A stretch of DNA of 64,000 nucleotides, from NCBI RefSeq assembly GCF_013373865.1, contig NC_050473.1, forward strand, positions 23,301,979 to 23,365,978, read 5' to 3'. The stretch is from Monomorium pharaonis (Eukaryota; Arthropoda; Insecta; Hymenoptera; Formicidae). A program made the position numbers and the translations under genes. Of this stretch, positions 1 to 8,705 are shown piece by piece; positions within the stretch are counted from its first letter, which is position 1; every line of letters starts with the position of its first letter. Under the pieces are notes generated by a model, which had not been told where the DNA came from, made no database searches, and saw nothing but the letters and a program-made list of their open reading frames with translations.

Positions 1-1011
1 GGACAATTATTATTAGACATAATAACAGAGTAAGTAAAACAATTTAGGACTGTATTCATTAAATAATCAGTTCATATAATTGTAAAAGACACTATTTAAA
101 TATATAATTAATAAAACTTTATTTTCAAATTTCAGACGTTTCCAATTGTTTACACAATAATGGAAGGCCGTACTAGTGACCTTTATATAAAAATACTAAA
201 AAAAATTAATGACATTGTTAGCATTCGACCTAGCACAGCAATATCAGATTTTGAAAAGGCAGAGCGAAAAGCACTACGAACAGTTTTTCCTAGCGCCAAA
301 ATCATAGGCTGTTTTTTTCATTACAGCCAGGTAATAAAAGATAACAACACATAATAACAAATATAAAATACACATCAAATTTCCTTACATTACTTTTTTA
401 TTACAGGCGATAGTACATAATGCGGAAAACTATAAAATATTAAAGGGCGATAAAAAAATGCTAGGATTGGGTGCCACAAAATTGTTAATATCCTTAGCCT
501 TGTTGCCTAAAGAATTCATAGAAGAAGGCTTTAATATTATTACCAAAATTATTTTTAATATTAATGATTATTTAAAGCCATTCTTTCAATATTATGAAAA
601 AACATGAATTAATGGATTTAAACCTGAATCATTCTGTGTCTACAAAGAACTAGATAGAACAAATAACATATCCGAGCGACACAATAGAGAACTTAAAAAA
701 AATCTTAACAAGCACTCCACAATTGCCACATTTTTAGGTATATTATAAACACTTTATTGCAATTACTCCCAGAATATTTTTACTATTTTAACAATTCAAT
801 ATTATTTACAGCAAATTTATCAGAACATCAAAAAAGCATCCATAGCATGCTAAAACATCCAACATTTTGGACAAGACACAAAAGCAATGTTTTAAAGAAA
901 AAAGAGGAAAATTTGCAAAATATTTGGCAAAAAATTAATAACAGTAAAGATTTAGATATACTATTAATCCTACATGAATTGTCAGAATGGGTAGGAAAAG
1001 AAATAAATTGA
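1..1011 (+). pseudogene. MULE-like transposase, 3' part with introns (copy A)
   Basis: The 3' half of a Mutator-like transposase whose 5' part lies left of the window. Readable exons are 1-29, 136-330, 407-736 and 812-1011, bounded by GT-AG sites (GTAAGT at 30, CAG before 136, GT at 331, CAG before 407). Exon 136-330 carries the core pattern MEGRT...SDFEKAERKALR...CFFHYSQ, that is, the MULE D-x-E region followed by the C/H element. The next exon has an in-frame TGA at 605-607 where copy D has TGG, so the copy is dead. The last exon (NLSEHQK...FWTRHKSN...LHELSE) recurs three more times in the window. The MULE assignment rests on motif recognition. Confidence 0.7.
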
Positions 1012-2533
1012 TAAAAATATTCTTCCTACTCTTCTTTTACTTTCCTTGTCTTGTATGAAAGATTTTTCTTGCAATTCCTTGACTTCTCATATATGGTTTT
1101 TCCGTCTTTCATTCACAAAATGTTTTTTATTTTTAATTTTGCTACAGTTGTCTCTTTTAAGAATCGGATCTCAATTCTTATTAATATTTTACAAGTACGT
1201 AGATAACTGATCAGCTGAAAAAAAAATAATAAAAGAAAAGAATTGGTTCAACAACATCTGCAATTACAAACAGCACATAGATATTGTATTCCCTATTTCA
1301 TGTAAATATTAGCTTATACTTATCTGATATACATATCTGTTTATTGCAATGATGATAATTTTATTACATTAATTCTAGTGGAAAGAACTGTATATGTCAT
1401 GATCTTAAATGATATTTATATCTTGAGTGAGGCAAGCCAAAATCCTGGAAAAATTATTTAAATAACTATTTAAGTATATACATTATAATATTTATCATTA
1501 TTTCTATTATAATAATATTTATTATTATCCTTTACTTTGTTTATGTTCTCATTTATTTGTTATTTTAATTTTAATTTTAAGTGAAATATTAAAATGTATA
1601 TATTTTATATTTACATTTCAATGTTTTATAATTATACAATATTTATTATTATAGGCGCGCATACATACATCATAATATGTCAAATGTATGATGTAAACTA
1701 CAGACTTTCTACTTGAACAGTGTTGCTAATCTATAGAAATCAAAATTATATCATTTAGGGAATTTTAGTTAGTACCGACATTAACCCCACCACTTTTCGG
1801 GAAATTGTCGTCTAACCAATATCTTTATAGAATAAAAATTGTGTATCCTATGTGGTTTTTGTAATCGTAGAGGAACTAGCTGATTCCTTTCTTGAATTAA
1901 TTTTTTGTTTCAGCTTCATAGTCAATCATTTGTTCGTAAAATGTTGACAGCTGGAGAACAATCCCCTGCAGAGTGAAACTACCAAATTCTAAGCCTACTA
2001 CGTTCTCGAGTGTATCAAAATTGTAAGCAAAAAGGTTGAAATCACATTGTAGCATTAAGTAAATTTATCATCAACAGCTAGTACAGCAACAGATTGATAC
2101 AACAAATTAAGAGTAGGCTTGTCGAAATTGTTTGTACTACGAAGCATATGTGCTGTTTGTATCAGCAATGTACTCACATTGTTTACACTAGAGATACTGT
2201 TGCGTTTATCGTTAATATGTCATCAACCCTTTCGACAAACCTGCTCATTGTTCATTGTCACTTTGTCTGCTGATCGATGTATACCTTTTACCTTTCAGCA
2301 AACAGAAAATGTGTTATCCACATTGGTCTTTGCAAGAAGGGGGTTTGGAGTAGCAATGGAATGCTTGTCAAGGCTTATATTGTAAGTAAATTTACACTAT
2401 TTGAAGTAAAATAAATGATTGTAAATGGAAAACGCATTTAAGACCATAATAAATAAAGAATTAAGTTACAAGTCTAGGAACAATAATTAAAAAAAGAATA
2501 GTAGTATTAAAATGTTTATTTACTCATAAATGG
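1012..2533. other. AT-rich interval, no gene seen
   Basis: AT-rich DNA between two MULE-derived exons. The longest open stretch (2119-2385, +) has no recognisable domain, no paralogue here and no codon signature, so I do not call it a gene. A short palindromic AT-rich section lies near 1490-1520. Confidence 0.5.
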
Positions 2534-2722
2534 TTATTTCTCTACTAATTCGGATAATTTATATACGATTAATAAAAGATCCAAATCTTCGTTATTTTCA
2601 ATTTCACTCCAGATTTCTAATATTTTATTTTCGTTTTCTTTTAGACTATTTTGTTTTGTTCGTGCCCAAAATTGTGGATGCCTCGTGAAGCTTTGAACGT
2701 TTTTGGTGCTCAGAAAAGTAAA
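2534..2722 (-). pseudogene. MULE last-exon fragment (copy B)
   Basis: A lone copy of the MULE-like C-terminal exon, read on the minus strand from an acceptor CAG just right of 2722 to the stop at 2534. It shares the pattern HPQFWARTKQN...IWSEIENN...LDLLLI..KLSELVEK with copies A, C and D but is clearly more diverged. No upstream transposase exons remain next to it. Function in isolation is unlikely. Confidence 0.6.
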
Positions 2723-2869
2723 CTGTACATAATATTGCATTTTAAAAATAAATAATTTTTTTCTTTTACATAGATAAATATTTAACTAGGAAAAAAATTA
2801 ATAAGTTAAAGTTCATTTATTTTAAAAATAACTATATTAGTTGAAGTTAAAAATTATATCGTTTAAAAT

Positions 2870-3776
2870 TAACTAAGTTAAGTTAAAAGTTATTGACTTT
2901 TTAACTTATTGTTAACTTTTAACCTTTTAACTATAATTACTACCCAATCCTGATAATAAATTATTACAACCGTAACATTTTATAAATGTAAATGTAAAAA
3001 ACATTGTGGCATTAAAGTAAAATAAAATTTAATAAAAAAATGAAAACATAAAGTGCTTAAGATGAAGAGGTGAATGAGGTGAAAAAGTATGGTATTGTAT
3101 GTATGTATGTACGAGTAGATTATCATTATGTGTAATTAAACAATTTTTTTTCAGTGTTTTGATGTGTCTTGATGAATATCACTCATTGTTGTGGCATCTT
3201 TCTTCGCAATGGAATCATCATCAACCGAGGAATAAAATCTGTACAAGATGAAAGAATCATCGGCAACCTGGAGGAACGAAACTTGTACAAGATAAAAGAG
3301 AAGCAAAAAGAAGGAAGATGGAAAGAAGTAAATGGAGAATAGATAAATATATATCAGATAAGTAGATAATATTCTCATACAATCCTGGGAAAAAATGTTT
3401 CATATAAGAACATATATGAAACATTTTTTTCCGGGATAAAAGATTATGTATCCTATGTACGTGTTCTTTGTAAATTCTTTGTAAATAATTAAAAGAAGAA
3501 TAGGGAGTGTGTTAAAATGTTTATGAGAAATAACTTATAATATTTTATTTTCCTACTAATTCTGATAATTTGTGTAAAATTAAAAGAAGGTCCAAGTTGT
3601 CATTATTTTTTATCTCATTCCAAATTCTTAATATATTGTCCTCCCTTTCTTTCAGGATATTTCGGCTCGTTCGTGCCCAAAAATTCGGATGCTTCTCGAA
3701 ACTTCGTATACGCTTCTGATGCTCAGAAAGGTAAACTACAAATAACATTGAATTTTAAGAATAAAATAGTAAAAAT
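2870..3776 (-). pseudogene. MULE 3' end and tail (copy C), cut by Gypsy insertion
   Basis: Minus-strand last exon at 3735-3545 (acceptor CAG at its left in reading sense, stop TAA at 3545-3547), followed by about 670 bases of tail. The whole block is an inverted near-copy of 28000-28865. It includes a perfect hairpin around 3385-3440 (arms based on AAAAAATGTTTCATAT) that is also present near 28335-28380. Homology to copy D stops at 3776, where the Gypsy LTR begins, so the retrotransposon landed in intron sequence just upstream of this exon. The tail contains no other convincing gene. Confidence 0.65.
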
Positions 3777-4362
3777 TGTGTTGTGTTGTACGCCGATTAC
3801 AACCATATTTATTATAATTGCGACACGCATCTTTCGAAAGACGTTGCAAGAAGCACCTCTCTCGAAAGACGCACAAGAATCCGCCGCGCTCACGGAAGTC
3901 CCAATTAACTTCCGTGAGATTTCAACAGCGCACTCGGAAGCAGTTCGTATCGCCCTAGAAATAGGCCTTACACTGCAAAATCAAACCGCAAGGCTACCGC
4001 GTTCCGATGTCGAAACGCTTAGCCTCGCGGAAGCTACCGACGCCCGATCACTGGCCCCCGAATTTGCGCCAGATATATAATATATAAACGCGACCACGCC
4101 GTGACCGAGCGGAGAGTATCATAACAGCGACCGAGCATCGTCGCATACCGTAAACCTTATCGCGAGTGTTACGTGACATCAACACAGCTGACTGTAAGCG
4201 CAAGAGAAAGAAATAAAGACAACGAACAAGCAAGTAAGAAGCGTCTTCTTTTCTCTCATACACCGAGCCGAACCTTCACCCTTTGGGTCCTAACCTTTAA
4301 GACAGGACGAATCCCAACTACCGACGGGAAAGAATTCCCAAAACGAGCAAACGCTCACAACA
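3777..4362 (+). repeat. 5' LTR of the Gypsy element
   Basis: The stretch begins TGTGTTG at the point where MULE homology stops and ends in ...CA just before the primer binding site. It holds a TATA-like ATATAATATATAAACG at about 4073-4088 and an AATAAAG poly(A)-like signal near 4212. No second copy exists in the window, so both boundaries are inferred rather than defined by LTR-LTR comparison. Confidence 0.55.
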
Positions 4363-4366
4363 AAAT

Positions 4367-4386
4367 TGGTGGCAGCGATGGGATTC
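4367..4386 (+). other. Primer binding site (tRNA-Leu-like)
   Basis: TGGTGGCAGCGATGGGATTC lies four bases after the LTR. It starts with TGG, the complement of tRNA CCA. From memory it matches the 3' end of a eukaryotic tRNA-Leu with about one mismatch. A tRNA alignment would confirm the primer. Confidence 0.6.
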
Positions 4387-5235
4387 AAGAAGCCGCCAAG
4401 GGACAGAAAAACGGATTCTGAGAAGCCGTGAAGAACAAGGGACAGAAAAACGAATTCAAGAAGCCGTCAGGAACAAGGGATAGAAAAACGGATAGAAGAA
4501 GCTGAAAAGGAACTAACAAAGGACCAGCAAATCCAAAAACTCGAAGGAAGCACAATCCTGCGAGAAGAAGACCAGCCGACAGTAAGACGAGCTGAGACAG
4601 CACCATCGTGTTATTCAGTGCGTGAGTGCAAAGATCTGTGCTAACGCATCACTACACGTTGCTAAGAGTCCTTGAAGAACGAGCTTCTCTGCCGGGGGAC
4701 GGAACGGCCGACCAGCCAATGAGAGGTGGACCACAACAAGGGGCGACGACTAGACAACTGTAGACTACGAGGAAAAGCAGCACATCCTACTACAACGCCG
4801 TACGCGGCAGTCCATCCAGCGAGCTGACCTACGACAACCGCCATGCGCGCCGTTCTACTAATGTAAGTCAGAATTGTAACAAATATTTGCGCACTCATTG
4901 TAATGTCCTGTGCGAAGGGCAACGCGACCGAGAAATAATAATACAGCAGAAAATTGACACCGCGCGAAAAAAAAAAACGAGGCAACGGGAAGTTTATCCG
5001 CGAAAGAAAACGCCTGTCAAAAAAAAAAGAGATTTTTTTTTACGCGCCAATCAATAATACAGTATCAGCGAATAAAACTTTGATTCAAGTACAACGCTCT
5101 AGCACGTACACACGCGACCGCGATAAGACGCTTAGCCGTGCGTAATCCGACTCCACCGATAATACTCGGGAGACGACCGCGAGACATACAGCATGCGAGC
5201 TGCACACTGTCTCGAATAATTCAAACAAATAATTA
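4387..5235. other. Gypsy 5' leader, no gene seen
   Basis: The interval between the primer binding site and the first gag-region ATG. It contains imperfect repeats of a GACAGAAAAACG motif (about 4400-4490) and several A-runs. Short open frames on both strands have no recognisable features. Confidence 0.45.
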
Positions 5236-5769
5236 ATGTCCCATAACGGAGACAGCCCGCGAAACGAAGGCCAGCAGCCCTCGGGAGATACAATAGATTC
5301 TCCAGAACACGAGGCAGTAGGCATAGCGGAAACCGCGTTACGCGATAAACGAGACGCGACGCAACACGCGCTACGTGTTATAGGCGACCGCGAAACACAC
5401 GTCGTCACCGAACGGGGAACCACAGCGAACGCACGCGAGTTTAGTTTGATAAGCGCCGAACCTAATACGACGCGTGACTTAAACGGACAAAATCGGACAG
5501 ACAATCGACTGACATCCAGTCCCACGACAATGGCTCACTCTCCCGCCGAAGCGTCCGGTAATATACCGCGAAATGAAGTCGATGCAGAAATATTACGACT
5601 TCATAATTCCCTGCATGAGGAAAATGACCATGCAGAAGAACGATTAGCACAGAGAATAAATCCGAATCTCCCGCCACGAGAAACAATGTTATTGCATGAT
5701 GTTATGCATGAACTACGCGACCTAAAATTCCAATTAGGTCTAAGTAGAAGAGATCCTGGTTATCAGTGA
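5236..5769 (+). pseudogene. gag: Gag-region N-terminal ORF of the Gypsy element
   Basis: A 177-aa open frame starting at ATG 5236, hydrophilic and rich in E, D, R and T, with a helical C-terminal part (HNSLHEENDHAEERL). It ends at TGA 5767-5769. Beyond this the frame is broken up, and a new frame from 5887 runs to the Polinton insertion. Position between PBS and the zinc-knuckle Gag makes it the N-terminal Gag or a leader protein. No domain is recognisable. Confidence 0.5.
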
Positions 5770-5906
5770 AGGACGGAAGCACCTTTGAGACCCTAAAATT
5801 TTCACGATCACGCCTTAGATTTGTCGTACGGACGATCGAATAACGACATTAGAAATCAGCGCTGATCGACAGTAAATTTTCTGAGTATGAAGGAAGCGCG
5901 AAATAT

Positions 5907-5912
5907 GATGCC
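5907..5912. repeat. Left target-site duplication of Polinton 1 (GATGCC)
   Basis: GATGCC directly precedes the element's terminal AGTAGTTAAT and is repeated right after the other end at 22046-22051. A 6-bp duplication is the established length for Polinton/Maverick insertion. Confidence 0.93.
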
Positions 5913-6221
5913 AGTAGTTAATACTATGACAGTTCTAACTACGGGGCTCCGAGGGGGGTGCGGGTGTGCGGGGGGTACCGGTAGGCGCGGGGGTATGACG
6001 TCACGCGGGGAGGAGGATCTCGCGGTGCGGAAATTGCTGACGCGGTATTTTCGGGTCCGCGACCCGGAGCGGGAGAGGGGTGTGCGGGGGGTACCGGTAG
6101 GCGCGGGGGTATGACGTCACGCGGGGAGGAGGATCTCGCGGTGCGGAAATTGCTGACGCGGTATTTTCGGGTCCGCGACCCGGAGCGGGAGAGGGGGAAT
6201 CGGGGTCCGCGACCGCCACCG

Positions 6222-6261
<40 letters not shown>

Positions 6262-6262
6262 T
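5913..6262 (+). repeat. Left terminal inverted repeat of Polinton 1
   Basis: The sequence matches the reverse complement of 21718-22045. It contains a 116-bp unit in two tandem copies (5964-6079 and 6080-6195), each holding the palindrome TGACGTCA (5996-6003 and 6112-6119), and ends in a GCC trinucleotide run (about 6215-6262) that is longer than at the other end. Confidence 0.9.
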
Positions 6263-6548
6263 GTTGTAGCAGCCATCACCGCGGTGCTCGCTCTCTCCCT
6301 CTATTCCGAATCTGTCTCTCTCTCTCTCTATCTCTCTCATCCGTACGCGATATTTCCAGCCATACAGTTTTATCATTCTCTCGCTCTTTCTCTTTCATTC
6401 GTTGCGTTCTTTCATATGCGGTTACATACATGCGTTCCCACCCATCTTATCTATGTACCTCCTACTCGGTTCTGCGCACGCCATTATACCGCAAAGGAAT
6501 AGGGAAGAGAGAAAATAGGTTATAATAATTATTTATAATTTTTTTCAT
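6263..6548. other. CT-rich low-complexity spacer
   Basis: Imperfect TCTC tracts and CT-rich DNA between the left inverted repeat and the 3' end of gene X. A similar CT-rich stretch lies inside the right repeat (21330-21717). No gene seen. Confidence 0.6.
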
Positions 6549-7268
6549 TTATTCCTTTTGTAACGCGTCGTATACAATATTGTCTGATGCATAAACCATC
6601 AGTTCGCAATCTACAAGTGAAGTTTTTACACATATTTCATTTAACAATTTGACTGCATCACACTTGTTATGAATATTATTTCGCCGCAAACAGTTTACAA
6701 ATTGATTATATCGTTCTTTTACTATATGCATATCATCCCATAACTTAAAATATGCATTATTGATAACATCTTCAAGATTTAGTAAAAATTGCACAGTCGA
6801 TGGTTTCATGTACATAATTTTGTTATTTAAAGTGAATTTTATGATACTCTCGTTACGTATTTTAACGACTTCGATGAAAAGATCATTAATCCACAACGAT
6901 GTAGCGGTTGTCGACTGCAGGAGTTGCTCGATATCTGTCCGTTTCTCAATAATTATTACCCAGGTATCACGTGACAGCGATATCTCATTGCCCTTGTTGT
7001 CACCAAGAATCATCTCTACAAAAGGCTCAAGTCCCACACTGATTCCTATATCCAAATATTTGTAGAATGTAGTCGTCAAAGCAAATCTTCTCCCCAGAAT
7101 GCGTGGAGTATGACGCGGCTGCGATATTGTTCTGTAAAGAAAAAATGTTGCAAGATATAAAAAATAAAATCCAATTAAATATGTAACAAAATTTGATTTA
7201 ATTAATTTAAGAAATACTTACGGTTTATCGCACGTTTCATTCTGCTGAATCGGAACGTAATAGTTCAT
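6549..7268 (-). CDS. Conserved Polinton gene X, spliced, unknown function
   Basis: A two-exon minus-strand gene: exon 1 is 7268-7222 (47 nt, ATG, starts MNYYVPIQQNETCDK) and exon 2 is 7131-6549, joined by GTAAGT...CAG, giving about 209 aa. The same exon structure, exon 1 length and splice phase occur in Polinton 3 (61415-62153), which supports the model strongly. Conserved blocks include QPR.TPRIL, YKYLDI.I.VG, LGDN.GN.I, MKPST, LVDCEL and the ending DNIVYDAL. No catalytic motif, signal peptide or membrane segment is evident. The 5' side faces a repeat-rich region shared with the divergent gene at 8059, suggesting a bidirectional promoter. I do not recognise the family. Confidence 0.8.
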
Positions 7269-7387
7269 TTTCAGGGAAACTCCGACTTCTTTTGATTAAC
7301 TAATGCAAGATTGGAACTTTACCGTCCGTATTCCACTGATTAACTGATGTGATACCGTTGTCAGAACTCTTCTTATATTGCACACCC

Positions 7388-7866
7388 TTCACACATCTCA
7401 GTAGAGGGGACAATCACATATTTTTTCACACATCTCAGTAGAGGGGACAATCACTATTTCAAACTTTACACATTCAAGGATGACCAATGTTTCAGAGGTC
7501 AAGCGCCGATGTACGGCTGCTGCGGCAAAATATGTTTTAGGCACATACATTTGATACTTACTGATGAGATCATACGAAAATCACACATTCAAATAATGTG
7601 AATCTTTGAGAGGTCAAGCGCCGATGTACGGCTGCTGCGGCAAAATATGTTTTAGGCACATACATTTGATACTTACTGATGAGATCATACGAAAATCGCA
7701 CATTCAAATAATGCAAATCTTGCAGAGGTCAAGCGCCGATGTACGGATGCTGTAACAAAAATATGTTTTAGGCACGTACATAAATCATTTGATACTTTCT
7801 TGATGAGATCATTCAGAATCGCACATTCAAATAATGCAAATCTTGCAGAGGTCAAGCACCGATGTT
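7388..7866. repeat. Tandem repeats in the divergent promoter region
   Basis: Two copies of a 30-bp repeat (TTCACACATCTCAGTAGAGG core) at 7388-7417 and 7425-7454 are followed by about 3.2 copies of a 115-123-bp unit starting GAGGTCAAGCGCCGATG at 7495, 7610, 7725 and 7848. They lie between two divergent genes, a typical place for enhancer-like repeats in DNA-virus genomes. Confidence 0.8.
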
Positions 7867-7886
7867 AAGACAAAGAAAATAAAGAG

Positions 7887-7905
7887 TTATAAAAAATATA
7901 TAAGC
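7887..7905 (+). promoter_or_regulatory. Probable TATA box upstream of the gene at 8059
   Basis: TTATAAAAAATATATAAG lies about 155 bases before the ATG at 8059, at the end of the tandem repeat array and ahead of a GC-richer stretch. Assignment is by sequence and position only. Confidence 0.4.
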
Positions 7906-8058
7906 GGTCGGGAAGCGCATAATATCGCATTTGATGCGAAGTTTAAGATCCGAGTGCAAGTTGAAACCGTCATCAATCCGGAGTAATAATTTAGTGCAAT
8001 ATGTGTTCAGTGTGCGCACAGTAGAGACTTCTTAGTATAAAAACTAGATTATTATAAC

Positions 8059-8676
8059 ATGGATGACGATATCGTAGAAGATGCCATTTATGTCCTTAAC
8101 AATAATGATGATTCCGAAAAACGAAAGGATGTGCAGAGAATATCACCAGTGCAATTTCTACGTGATCGAGAACTCGGTTTACGCGGAACGCATGAACGCA
8201 CCATAATACAGGAAGTTTACATACACGACCAATTTGTTGATAACTGGCCTCATCATATGAAGCACAAATTATATAAAGAGATACTCAATTCGGTTGACAC
8301 CGATGAAAATGAATATGATATAGCAAAACAAATCGTAGAAAAGACTCAGGAATGCTGTTACCATCTCATTGAGATACCAGCAGGTGTTGGAAGGTATATC
8401 GAAGTGATAGCAATAACGTCCCACTTTGCTTATAATACTGAGAATCCCTATGTAGAGAAAATGCTGCGTACTTACCACGAATTTTCAAACCTTTTAAACA
8501 ATGATGAGGATGAATACGTTCTGTCTGAGCAAGAGAAGGAGATATGTTTTTATATTCGGTGTGAAAGACAAAGCAAGCTAATGCAGTTTGAAATTCAAGA
8601 CAAATTTCGATTCTGCATTAGGTGCTACGAAACTATATGCAAGTGTCCTGTTGAAGATTGTATGGTGTTGTTTTAA
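8059..8676 (+). CDS. Acidic 205-aa Polinton protein, unknown
   Basis: An open frame from ATG 8059, 205 aa, with an acidic N-terminus (MDDDIVEDAIYVL) and a C-terminal cysteine cluster, FCIRCYETICKCPVEDC, that could bind a metal. No homologue is visible in Polintons 2 or 3; the matching part of Polinton 3 is missing. It is the first of two plus-strand genes and ends about 30 nt before the PolB ATG, so the two could share a transcript. Its place beside PolB suggests an early or replication-related role, but nothing in the sequence proves a function. Confidence 0.65.
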   Translation: MDDDIVEDAIYVLNNNDDSEKRKDVQRISPVQFLRDRELGLRGTHERTIIQEVYIHDQFVDNWPHHMKHKLYKEILNSVDTDENEYDIAKQIVEKTQECCYHLIEIPAGVGRYIEVIAITSHFAYNTENPYVEKMLRTYHEFSNLLNNDEDEYVLSEQEKEICFYIRCERQSKLMQFEIQDKFRFCIRCYETICKCPVEDCMVLF

Positions 8677-8705
8677 AACAGTGATAAAAGACAACAGTGA
8701 TAAAA

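Noticed and set aside
2119..2385. 88-codon hydrophobic frame
   Set aside because: No domain, no paralogue and no splice context; chance frame in AT-rich DNA.
3673..4080. 135-codon plus-strand frame
   Set aside because: Antisense to the MULE exon and then crossing into the LTR; no homology or motif.
5939..6376. Minus-strand frames through the left terminal repeat (Gly/Ala/Arg-rich)
   Set aside because: Translations of the GC-rich repeat and GCC run; mirrored at the other end in unrelated frames.
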